56,078 nucleotides of DNA from DASTSN01 sp035760665 (lineage in GTDB: Bacteria; Bacteroidota; Bacteroidia; Chitinophagales; Chitinophagaceae), in NCBI GenBank assembly GCA_035760665.1, contig DASTSN010000075.1:1-56078 (forward strand). Reading direction: 5' to 3'. The translations under genes were made by a program, and so were the position numbers. A model generated the notes under the pieces. It saw nothing but the letters and a program-made list of their open reading frames with translations, had not been told where the DNA came from and searched no databases. Shown here in pieces: positions 34,737 through 42,856 of this stretch (position 1 is the stretch's first letter; every line of letters starts with the position of its first letter).

Positions 34737-35131
34737 TTGTTCAAATGTTTTGGTTCCTGAATTTCTCCATTTCCAAACGACCAGTTCTGTGGGCCTTCAT
34801 TTTCCAGCAGCACTATGATAATATTGTTTTTTGTAATGGTTGTGGAGCGGGTTATTCTTTCTGCTATTTCCCTGTACAAAGCTCTTTTTTGCTCCACTGT
34901 ACGCCCTTGTCCGGCTATGATCTGGATATATACAATATCAGCAGTATGCGCCACCTCCAAATAAGTTTCTGGGAACTTAATTTGTTTCGGTTCTAATTCT
35001 TCGATAATATGGAAATAATCATTCGCCGGAATGTTAAACTCCCGCATCAGCGCATGATGAACAGATAGTGATACATGGTCTTTAGTTTCCTGTGAAAAGG
35101 ATTTTGGCAAACTGATTCTTACAAATGGCAT
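34733..35131 (-). CDS. Tautomerase family protein
   Basis: This 132-aa protein begins MPFVRISLPKSFS; after Met removal Pro would be N-terminal, the catalytic base of the tautomerase superfamily. It shows helix TKDHVSLSVHHALMREF and strand YIQIIAGQGRTVEQKRALYREIAERI, like MIF/4-oxalocrotonate-type enzymes. It is about twice the length of the 62-residue short forms, in line with a two-motif form. It overlaps the cupin gene, suggesting that they act on the same compound. Confidence 0.85.
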   Translation of the reverse strand: MPFVRISLPKSFSQETKDHVSLSVHHALMREFNIPANDYFHIIEELEPKQIKFPETYLEVAHTADIVYIQIIAGQGRTVEQKRALYREIAERITRSTTITKNNIIIVLLENEGPQNWSFGNGEIQEPKHLNK

Positions 35132-35245
35132 AATTAATGAATTTATTATTCTAACGCTGTATATATTAGTTCGGTTTCCAGGAATGACCGCTGTTAACGC
35201 AGGATCGTACCTGTTTCATTAGATCCCGTTTACGAGTTATAGCTA

Positions 35246-35632
35246 TTAATGAACTAGTTTGACATTTTCTTCATTATCTTCTTTCAGGTAAAAAGCAATA
35301 AAAGTCATCGGCTTGTCCTTTGAAGCATTGTCGAAATGTAAAATATTCGCATTTTTAGGCTCGTGAAATGAATCCCCTTCTTTTAAGATGACTGGTTCTT
35401 TTCCTTCAATCTGAAAAAGAACGGACCCTGATTTAATGTAACCAACTACCGGGCATGGATGTAAATGCTTGGGAGCAGTTTGTCCTGCCGGGAACGTAAT
35501 TTCCTGTATTTCAACTTTGGATACTTTTTGATCCATTAAAGCGGGTTCAAGGTTCTTCCTGGTAATTACAGTTTGTTGTGCCATCGCATTAAAAATTATG
35601 AATGAAAAAATGAGTGATAGATAGTATTTCAT
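35246..35632 (-). CDS. Exported cupin-domain protein
   Basis: This protein of about 128 aa has a signal peptide, MKYYLSLIFSFIIFNAMAQ, which fixes the start at 35632. The cupin fold has motif 1 as PKHLHPCPVVGYIKSGSVLFQ and motif 2 as LKEGDSFHEPKNANILHFDN. Motif 1 has two His but no Glu at the usual place. Unlike its cytosolic neighbour at 34344 it should act in the periplasm. Confidence 0.85.
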   Translation of the reverse strand: MKYYLSLIFSFIIFNAMAQQTVITRKNLEPALMDQKVSKVEIQEITFPAGQTAPKHLHPCPVVGYIKSGSVLFQIEGKEPVILKEGDSFHEPKNANILHFDNASKDKPMTFIAFYLKEDNEENVKLVH

Positions 35633-35742
35633 ATTCTTATTAATTTTTTTAAAAGATGTATTCATTTAATTAATGATTTGAAAAGTTATACAAATGCGAA
35701 AATCAATATCATTCTGTACTATAATTAAAATATCTTAAACTA

Positions 35743-38364
35743 TTAAAATGCCTCTCCAATATTAATATAGAAATTGCATTGTCCATTACCATATCCTACA
35801 TCCATACGAAGATTTATTTTTTGCTGTTTACTTATAGTTCTTCTAAATCCAAAGCCTAAAGAGTGTTGCATATCTTTCACATGCAAATCATCCAACGATT
35901 TACCTACTTTACCCACACCTGCAAATAACACAATACCCCAGTTACGCCATATGGGCCTTCTGTATTCAGCTTGTGCAGCAACCAGGTCATTATCGCGATA
36001 ACGACCTGCATAAAACCCCCGCATGATGTTACCCCCACCTAAATAAGACAACTGTGTGAAAGGAACTTCGCCTTCTTTAATTTTTACCATTCCCTGCCAT
36101 GCCAGCACAGCACCTGAATTCAGTTTATGGTATTTTCTGATGTCAGCATCAAAGGCAAAATAATTTGTTCCTGAGCCGAAGAGAGTATTGTTCCAGGCAG
36201 CATCAAATAGCGCATACCATCCTTTGGTGCTGTTGAAGGTATTATCTCTCGAGTCGTACAGGAGTTCCACCCCCAAGCCTGATTGAATACTTCCGTTTCC
36301 CCCTGTTAGTGTATCCAGCATAGACGAAGCGGGGTTATCCGCGTGGATGTTGTAATAATTTGCATAATTATAGCGAATGCCGGTGTAGGTATTGTTCTGA
36401 ACTTTTTTCAGCAGTGATATATCTGCTTTGAACACATTGTAGGTGATGGTCTGTACGTTTTCTTCCGTTGCTTTATTACCAATGCCGTAGAATTTTTCTG
36501 GAAACTTATTGAATGAAAATCCTGCTTTTAACAAGTAGTTATTTCCAGCTGTATACTGCAAGAGACTGACTTCATTGATAAACTGCCGGTTAAATGTATA
36601 TAATGCGTTTGCACTGATCTGCGAAAGCCTGGCATCTGCTGATGTTTTATAGAAGTGTATGGCAGATATACCCAGCGCAAGACTTGTTTCCGGCGCAAAT
36701 GACACAGCAGGGAATAAAACAGTTTTAGCTTTTTTTACAGGTCGATTTTGAAGATTGTAAGTGGAATCACTGTTAGCCATTTGCGCCTGTGCAAAACATG
36801 GCAGTACAGTGATTAAAAGAATTGCTACAACACCCGCAAGAACTGTTCTCTGCTTTTTTGCATTTCTCCAAAAGGATATCAGCACCGCCAGCAAAATCAT
36901 CAGCATGAAAACTGGCAACCAATCCCCGGTATGCACATACATAGTTGGCAATCGTTTCGCCGGAACATCCGCCAGCATGAGTCTTGAAGGATGATTGAAG
37001 TAATTATTGGCATATACCAATTGTCCGGTGGGTGTTACCATTTCCGTTACACCATGTGAAGTGGGCCGAACCAACGTAAATCCATTTTCCAAAGCCCGGT
37101 AGCGGGTTATCTTTCCTCTCAGTTCAGCAATGGCTTCCCAATCGTTAGATGGTGCAAAAAGTATATCGGCATTAGCTTTCCCTGCCTTGCGGGCATAAGT
37201 TATAAAATCCGTATCAAAACAAATAACGGCAGCTACTTTGCCATAAGGCGTATTACAGGTTGGGATCGTTCCATCGCCGGTTACCATTAAATCCTTCTCG
37301 ATGCCAATTGGAAAATGTTTGAAATAGTCAAAAGCAATAGTTCCGTCGGGTTGTATGAAAATAATTTTGTTTTCGACAGGCTTAAGAGCAGTAGGATCAT
37401 ACACTTCGGCTGCCAGACCAATATAAACGCCGTTTTTGAAGGCAATTTTTTTTGCCGCTTCAATTAATTCTTTTTCATCCGCTTTCAACACCACCACATT
37501 GCCTTCGGCGCAAAAAATGATTTTTGCTCCGGCTGCTGCTGCCTTTTCGGTTTGTTGTAATACCTCATTATTCGATAATGCAAACGCATGATGATAATCT
37601 ATTGCTTCACCTGTTGTTAACGCTGCCTGTTTCTGAGCTACGAAATGCTGATAGATTTTTTTAACCGGTTCGGTTCGCAGGCTGTCATTAGCTAATACAA
37701 CCGCCACTCTCACAGTTGATCGGGGTTGATAGCTTTTCATTCTTGCCCATCCGGTAATCGCCACCAGTGCAATTACCAATACATACCAGCGTACCAATGA
37801 TTTTGACATTGGATTGTTACGTAATCCGTTTTCGAGGCTATACACTAATATGGAAGAAAATAAAGCAACCAATAATGATAAAGCCCAGATACCTCCATAA
37901 GCGACTATATTATTAAAGGGCTGCCAACTCGCCAGCAAACTTGCCTGGGAACCCCAGATACCAAAGGGGCTGTTGGCTGAACTCAAAAATTCCAGGAAAA
38001 CCTTGGCGCAAGGATATACTAAGATTAACCACAACTCGTTAACCTTCTTTTTAAACAACAAGGCATCCAGCAAAATGGGTAAAAGCCCAACAAAAGTGGA
38101 TACCGACATCACTACGATAAATATAGCAGTGGAGCTGAACATGTGAGAGGCAAGGCCCCAAAATGCAATAAGAATGGCAGACACGCTGCCGGTAAATAAT
38201 AGTAGGAATCCCTGAAATGTTTTTTTATGCCTCAGGTAAAAGATGGCGAAAACGGGAAAAAGAAACAGCAGAAAAGGCAATTGGAAAATTCTTCCCAATA
38301 GAAGGCTCGCCATTGCACCGATAAACAGCAGGCTGATTTTTTGGGTAGAAATTGCTTTTTGCAT
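35743..38364 (-). CDS. Fusion of an Lnt-like nitrilase-type acyltransferase and an Omp85 (BamA-type) beta-barrel
   Basis: One continuous frame of 873 aa; an earlier Met at 38403 would add 13. Residues 1-210 hold about six membrane helices. Residues 215-480 form a carbon-nitrogen hydrolase domain with the Glu-Lys-Cys triad of apolipoprotein N-acyltransferase: Glu287 (FCAEGN), Lys349 (DYFKHFP) and Cys382 (VICFDTDF). A seventh helix lies at about 484-498. At 507-528 a second hydrophobic stretch ending LPCFAQAQ looks exactly like a signal peptide. From about 547 to the end is a surface-antigen/Omp85 barrel with the loop-6 signature IMRGF. The two halves belong to opposite membranes, so internal cleavage is likely. 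Confidence 0.85.
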   Translation of the reverse strand: MQKAISTQKISLLFIGAMASLLLGRIFQLPFLLFLFPVFAIFYLRHKKTFQGFLLLFTGSVSAILIAFWGLASHMFSSTAIFIVVMSVSTFVGLLPILLDALLFKKKVNELWLILVYPCAKVFLEFLSSANSPFGIWGSQASLLASWQPFNNIVAYGGIWALSLLVALFSSILVYSLENGLRNNPMSKSLVRWYVLVIALVAITGWARMKSYQPRSTVRVAVVLANDSLRTEPVKKIYQHFVAQKQAALTTGEAIDYHHAFALSNNEVLQQTEKAAAAGAKIIFCAEGNVVVLKADEKELIEAAKKIAFKNGVYIGLAAEVYDPTALKPVENKIIFIQPDGTIAFDYFKHFPIGIEKDLMVTGDGTIPTCNTPYGKVAAVICFDTDFITYARKAGKANADILFAPSNDWEAIAELRGKITRYRALENGFTLVRPTSHGVTEMVTPTGQLVYANNYFNHPSRLMLADVPAKRLPTMYVHTGDWLPVFMLMILLAVLISFWRNAKKQRTVLAGVVAILLITVLPCFAQAQMANSDSTYNLQNRPVKKAKTVLFPAVSFAPETSLALGISAIHFYKTSADARLSQISANALYTFNRQFINEVSLLQYTAGNNYLLKAGFSFNKFPEKFYGIGNKATEENVQTITYNVFKADISLLKKVQNNTYTGIRYNYANYYNIHADNPASSMLDTLTGGNGSIQSGLGVELLYDSRDNTFNSTKGWYALFDAAWNNTLFGSGTNYFAFDADIRKYHKLNSGAVLAWQGMVKIKEGEVPFTQLSYLGGGNIMRGFYAGRYRDNDLVAAQAEYRRPIWRNWGIVLFAGVGKVGKSLDDLHVKDMQHSLGFGFRRTISKQQKINLRMDVGYGNGQCNFYINIGEAF

Positions 38365-38519
38365 GATGGAACAATTTTGTATGAGAAAAAATTGACCATG
38401 CAAACATAGTTTTCAGCATAAGGGGTTTCCAAAAAAATGGGTTGAATATCAGTGTTTTGGGATAAAATGCAAGCATCGGGATGAATGGCAAGCCGACTGG
38501 GATGAAATGCAAAGACACC

Positions 38520-39389
38520 TTACCGAATATTTTGCAAAAGCTGCTGCATTTGGCGGCCTTTAGACCGAGAAACCGGGATTATTTCAGGATTATTTTGCAA
38601 CTGTAATTGGTAGCCCTGTGCATTGCCGTTGATTTTAATCACTTTATCAAGGTTTACAATGTAGGCCCGGTGACAGCGAAACAGAGAAGGAAAGGGTTTA
38701 ACTGTTTCCTCCGCCTTGGCCAGTGTGCCCCTGAGTAACTTTTTATTTATTTTTTCTTCCACCTGCCAGACCACTTCAAAATAATTATCCTGGGAAGAAA
38801 TATAGTCGATTTGCCGAGTCATGATTTCAAGCCGGTCATGCAGATTATCTCCCACAAACTGTATGTACTCTGCAGTGGGTTGAACAGTTCCCGTTTTATG
38901 ATGCCCATGCAATTCATTGTTCAACACTTCCGCCTGTCGGGTATTCTGACGCAGCAGATAGTTCTGTTTTATCAGTACAAACATCACAATAGGAATGACG
39001 GAAGAAAGTAAAACATACAACTCAATTTTTAGAAAACTGAGCAGGTTTTGTGGAAAGGCATCTATGGCAACAGCATAAATAAAACAAGTGATGCCTGTGA
39101 TGAATAATTGAATGAACGCCCAAAGAATCTGTGCGGTTACCGTCCATTTTTTTTCAGAAAAAATCCCAGGCAGAAAGCGATAGGCCAAAAAATCATTTAA
39201 TGACAGGGTTAGCCAGATGACGAGGCCGTAGCCTATGATAATATAACTCCGTTCGTAACTATACACATTTAATCCAAAGGGTCGGAAAACCACCAAGAAG
39301 ATGGTAACAAAAAGCGAGAAAAAGATATTACGCCTATGCGTATCGGCATACTCAGTAAACGGAAATAATTGATCATTAAAATATTTCAT
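38520..39389 (-). CDS. Membrane-anchored LytTR-type DNA-binding regulator
   Basis: This protein of about 289 aa has four membrane helices in residues 20-150 (SLFVTIFLVVFRPFGL, YIIIGYGLVIWLTLSL and following), a short coiled coil, and a C-terminal LytTR domain at about 190-285 (IDYISSQDNYFEVVW, KPFPSLFRCHRAYIVNLDKV). There is no receiver or kinase domain, so the membrane part itself may sense. I take Met at 39389; Met at 39422 would add 11 residues. It is first in the minus-strand group of metabolic and envelope genes and likely controls them. Confidence 0.9.
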   Translation of the reverse strand: MKYFNDQLFPFTEYADTHRRNIFFSLFVTIFLVVFRPFGLNVYSYERSYIIIGYGLVIWLTLSLNDFLAYRFLPGIFSEKKWTVTAQILWAFIQLFITGITCFIYAVAIDAFPQNLLSFLKIELYVLLSSVIPIVMFVLIKQNYLLRQNTRQAEVLNNELHGHHKTGTVQPTAEYIQFVGDNLHDRLEIMTRQIDYISSQDNYFEVVWQVEEKINKKLLRGTLAKAEETVKPFPSLFRCHRAYIVNLDKVIKINGNAQGYQLQLQNNPEIIPVSRSKGRQMQQLLQNIR

Positions 39390-39503
39390 GTAATACAAAA
39401 ATGTAAAATTTTCATACCTCATCTAATAAAAACCAGAAACTTCTTCACTTTCTTACGGCAGTAACCCAAGTCCGGATCATTCATTTTCCGATACAAAAAT
39501 TAA

Positions 39504-39548
39504 AAACCCTTGTCTATCAAGGGTTTCATGGTTTTGGGCAACAAATAG
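39504..39548 (+). repeat. Palindrome plus direct repeat, right copy (att-like)
   Basis: At 39504-39526 there is a perfect inverted repeat AAACCCTTG-TCTAT-CAAGGGTTT, and overlapping it at 39515-39548 the 34-bp stretch shared with 31733-31766. Just downstream GGCAACAA is repeated. A palindromic core with flanking short direct repeats is the form of a tyrosine-recombinase attachment site. Island-type genes begin directly to the right. Confidence 0.5.
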
Positions 39549-39600
39549 GCAACAAGAATGCATAAAATAAGTGCAAGCTGTACGAAATCATGAACAAAAT

Positions 39601-40092
39601 CTAAAACTGTTGCACTCTTGAATAATTTCCCCTCTGTTCTCCCTTTGCGAATATAGCCAACTGCTGATAATACCCTAATTGGGAGCAAAAGTACTTGTCG
39701 AACGGTTTCGCATAACCGCTTCTGATCATCTCCTCATTCATGCATATACCGTCTGGAAGAAACACATAAGCCAGGGTCCGACCATAGGGATCAGTGCTAT
39801 TTGCACTTTCAGTTAGAAATGAAATATTGGTGTCTTTGGGTGCCAGGGATGAAAGGTATTTGAACGAATGCTGTCCCAGCTCCATCAGCAATTGACCGGG
39901 CAAATGGGTTTCTCGTTCATCCTGGATCAGCTTTTTGCAGGGTTTCAATTCTGGAGCATCAATGCCCAATAAACGGATTTCAACCTCCTTCTTTGTGAAA
40001 ATATCATACACAAAAAGACCATCTCCATCCACCACTCTGGCCACTTTGTGATGCGTTTTTAGGTGATGCTGTTTATATGCTTCGCTGTTCAT
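39601..40092 (-). CDS. Thermonuclease family (SNase-like) nuclease
   Basis: This 163-aa protein carries the staphylococcal nuclease fold: VARVVDGDGLFVYD, then VEIRLLGIDAPEL with the active-site Arg, Asp and Glu, and DPYGRTLAYVFL with the second Arg. It has no signal peptide, so it would act inside the cell unless exported in another way. SNase proteins are common on mobile elements. It is divergent from the MAKQTG-type gene. Confidence 0.88.
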   Translation of the reverse strand: MNSEAYKQHHLKTHHKVARVVDGDGLFVYDIFTKKEVEIRLLGIDAPELKPCKKLIQDERETHLPGQLLMELGQHSFKYLSSLAPKDTNISFLTESANSTDPYGRTLAYVFLPDGICMNEEMIRSGYAKPFDKYFCSQLGYYQQLAIFAKGEQRGNYSRVQQF

Positions 40093-40187
40093 CTGTTTGC
40101 ACTGTTTGGTGCGTTTAGCACCTTTTAAACCTGTGGTAAATTTACAGTAGGAACCAAAGTTTTACTAACTCATAAATAACGCAAATC

Positions 40188-40994
40188 ATGGCAAAGCAAA
40201 CAGGATTAGTGCGATACTCCGGAACAATGGGTGGAGTTCGCCATTTCAAAATCAAAGGACTGCAGGGCGACTTTGCAGGCCTCGTAGGTGGTCCCAATGG
40301 AGACCAAATTTTAACCGCACCGGAATTTGAACGTACTCGTGAAAACATGAACGAGTTCGGTGGCTGTGCAACAGCCGGCAAATCTGTTCGTGTGGCTCTT
40401 TCTCAAATCATCAAACAGATGAGTGACCCCCAAATGACAGGACGACTCACTGCAGTGATGAAAAAAATCAACCTGGAGGACCAGACTGAAGCCAGGGGTT
40501 ACCGAGCAATCCTGATTTCTCAGGAAAGACAATATCTCACCGGTTTTGCATTCGATAAGAATGTGAGCCTTGAAGGTGTTTTCGTAGCTCCCTATACTTT
40601 GTCTCACACTCCAAGCCGTGACAGTGGCACCTTAACTGTGCCAGCTTTCAATCCGGCCAACTTAATCAATGCTCCCGCTGGTGCAACGCACTTCCGTCTG
40701 ATCCATGCCCTGGCATGTGTATCTGACTTCGAGTACAATGATACCACAGGGGTGTATGAGCCGATTGATGCAGCCAACAACGAGCTGTCAGACATTCAGT
40801 ACTCTGGTTACATTGACCTCAGTTCACCGGTAGCCACCTCTACTGTTGTTACTTCTACCTTACCTGGCTCTCCCACTCTTTCTGCTGATGTGAGTGTGTT
40901 GCAGTGTATCGGTATCGAGTTTTACCAGCAAGTAGGTGCCAACTATTACTTGTTCAATTCTGGAAATGCGCTGAAGATTCAGGAGATCTTCTAA
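40188..40994 (+). CDS. Bacteroidota-specific hypothetical protein (MAKQTG family)
   Basis: This 268-aa protein starts MAKQTGLVRYSGTMGGVRHFKIKG, a pattern I associate with a Bacteroidota family of unknown function often found on mobile islands. The first 110 residues are basic and helical (FERTRENMNEFGG, KSVRVALSQIIKQMSD), the rest appears all-beta with Ser/Thr-rich stretches. There is no signal peptide. A terminator follows at 41028-41056, so it is a single-gene unit. Phage-structure-like and DNA-binding roles are both conceivable; none is shown. Confidence 0.7.
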   Translation: MAKQTGLVRYSGTMGGVRHFKIKGLQGDFAGLVGGPNGDQILTAPEFERTRENMNEFGGCATAGKSVRVALSQIIKQMSDPQMTGRLTAVMKKINLEDQTEARGYRAILISQERQYLTGFAFDKNVSLEGVFVAPYTLSHTPSRDSGTLTVPAFNPANLINAPAGATHFRLIHALACVSDFEYNDTTGVYEPIDAANNELSDIQYSGYIDLSSPVATSTVVTSTLPGSPTLSADVSVLQCIGIEFYQQVGANYYLFNSGNALKIQEIF

Positions 40995-41027
40995 TCAAAA
41001 GTGTATCGGGTATCGTGTTGTTGAGAG

Positions 41028-41056
41028 AGGCTCTGCGTTTGCAGGGCCTTTTCTTT
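41028..41056 (+). terminator. Rho-independent terminator after the MAKQTG-type gene
   Basis: AGGCTCTGC, a GTTT loop and GCAGGGCCT form a 9-bp stem with one G-T pair, followed by TTTTCTTTT. It lies 34 bp after the stop codon. Confidence 0.8.
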
Positions 41057-41127
41057 TGCTCTAAAACATCTATAAGGTCGAAATATGTATTCTTCATCTC
41101 TTCCTTATGGATGCCATAAGCTGCGAA

Positions 41128-41562
41128 CTAATAGCGTAAAGCCTTCCGGAAAATTGCTCTTTTGGCATCTTGAATGAGCCGCAGGTTTTCATGAAACTGC
41201 TTTTCTTTAAGCTCCAAAAACTTGAGAGCAGCCAGCGACTTTTCAAACTCAGCAAGGTTTGCATTTGCACGGTTTGCACCCTCTTTGATGGTGGCAGCGT
41301 AATCTGAAATAACAATAAAGGGAATGACTGAACCACGCAAGCAAGGGTGAAATGATTTTGAACGCCACAAGCCGAAGGAAAGCCAGTAATAAAACTCTTT
41401 CTCTGCTTCATCCTTAGCCAGGACAACAAAGCAATTTGGGCAGGGCATGGATAAAGGTTTGCCGCTGTTCATCCCTTTGTTCAATACGAAAAAATGAGGC
41501 TGTGAGTAGTTGCAGCCATTACGATGTGATTTAATACGAACTGTAAGCATACACGGAGGCAT
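41128..41562 (-). CDS. DUF6943-like hypothetical protein
   Basis: This 144-aa protein has NYSQPHFFVLNKGMNSGKPL, PCPNCFVVL, FYYWLSFGLWRSKSFHPCLRGSVIPFI and a helical C-terminus. This order is that of DUF6943 proteins, which occur on Bacteroidota integrative elements. Its role is unknown. It marks the surrounding DNA as island-like. Confidence 0.7.
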   Translation of the reverse strand: MPPCMLTVRIKSHRNGCNYSQPHFFVLNKGMNSGKPLSMPCPNCFVVLAKDEAEKEFYYWLSFGLWRSKSFHPCLRGSVIPFIVISDYAATIKEGANRANANLAEFEKSLAALKFLELKEKQFHENLRLIQDAKRAIFRKALRY

Positions 41563-41806
41563 TTAAGATTTGCTCCGCTGCGCTTCGCATACACTTTTAA
41601 AAGAAGAAAGAAAAAAACCGAAAAAAAAAAGAAAAAGAAAGCCACTTGACAGGGCGGCAATGGCAAAAAACCAAAAGGAAACGGAATAAAAGATAGCCTT
41701 GTGCGTTGGCCTTGTGTTTATGCCGTAGTCTTTTGGTTTTTTATCAGCGTGGGCTTGTGCGTGCCGCCCTAACTTTGCTGCCTTTTTTGTTTTTAAAGGG
41801 ATATGG

Positions 41807-42856
41807 TCAATCAATACAGAACCCAGATTCAGTTACTTTAGGTACTTTGGAAATGAAACTGATTTCATTCGACTGTGAGAAAATAGAGTTTAAAAACTTA
41901 AAAATAGACGTAGATGGACAAGCGAACCCAAAGCCCATTTCATCAATTCGATCAGATGTTGAAGAACCACCATCCATTGGTATTTGAGTAATCATCCCTA
42001 CGACTTTTCCATGCTTATCTATTACAGGACCGCCACTGTTACCGCCTTTGACTCTTGCACTAACAAGGAAATAGTCCAGTTTAGTTGATGGCAACATTCC
42101 CGTACCAACATTTTGACCCGTTGTTGCTTTGACATAGTTATGTGCAATCGAAGCTCTTTCTGAAATCAATACTGCATTATTAACATCGGCACCCGAATCA
42201 AATAAACCGGTTGGAGGATAACCAAGTACCAGTACATCACTAAGTATCACAGGCTCTGCAAATCGAAATAAATATTGATCAGTGTAAAATGTATCATCAA
42301 ACGTCAGGACACATATATCTATGTTCTGAAACTCAAAACCCGGATCACCTATAAAATCTGATTTCTCTGGCAAATAGATATTCGTTGGTATTGCACTATT
42401 ACCGACAGTATCATAAATTAAAACAGACCCCGATACTTCAATACAATGACGTGCAGTAATAAGACACTTATTACCATTAAAATCAACCAAGAACCCTGTG
42501 CCAATATGAGTATCCCCGTTTGCAGCAAGATTAATAATTGGCTTGACGCTAACCTTAAATTTTTCATAGATTGTAGTATAGCCATATATTATGAAGTCAT
42601 ACACACCATACTCAGCATCAGCCTTATCATAAATCATCGTTTGGTATGTATTGTCACGAATATTAAAATTCCAGCTCGTACCAGTCGGGACGATATATGA
42701 TTCCAATGCTAACTTATTTATTGCATGCAGTATGTCAATGGCAATGATGCCATTTGTAATCTTTGAATCTATCAGTTGACCAAGTGTAATTGGTGTAGTA
42801 GTATTTCCAATTCTATCACGATGAAAAAACTCCAAGATATCACTACCTAAACCCAT
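41807..42856 (-). CDS. Trypsin-like (S1C-type) serine peptidase without signal peptide
   Basis: This 349-aa protein has a chymotrypsin-fold protease domain in its middle and C-terminal part with a full triad: His in CLITARHCIE, Asp in FQNIDICVLTF and Ser in KGGNSGGPVID. Residues 1-110 form a separate N-terminal region starting MGLGSDILEFFHRDRIGN with no known domain. No signal peptide or PDZ domain is seen, so it should act in the cytoplasm. Cytosolic trypsin-like proteases near defence loci are often effectors; that is an inference from place only. Confidence 0.85.
   Translation of the reverse strand: MGLGSDILEFFHRDRIGNTTTPITLGQLIDSKITNGIIAIDILHAINKLALESYIVPTGTSWNFNIRDNTYQTMIYDKADAEYGVYDFIIYGYTTIYEKFKVSVKPIINLAANGDTHIGTGFLVDFNGNKCLITARHCIEVSGSVLIYDTVGNSAIPTNIYLPEKSDFIGDPGFEFQNIDICVLTFDDTFYTDQYLFRFAEPVILSDVLVLGYPPTGLFDSGADVNNAVLISERASIAHNYVKATTGQNVGTGMLPSTKLDYFLVSARVKGGNSGGPVIDKHGKVVGMITQIPMDGGSSTSDRIDEMGFGFACPSTSIFKFLNSIFSQSNEISFISKVPKVTESGFCID

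Noticed and set aside
39500..39688. 62-codon frame with a hydrophobic stretch overlapping the thermonuclease gene end
   Set aside because: It overlaps the thermonuclease coding region and the att-like palindrome and is most likely chance.
41563..41814. 83-codon minus-strand frame with a Phe-rich end
   Set aside because: The Phe run comes from an A-rich tract; no protein-like pattern otherwise.
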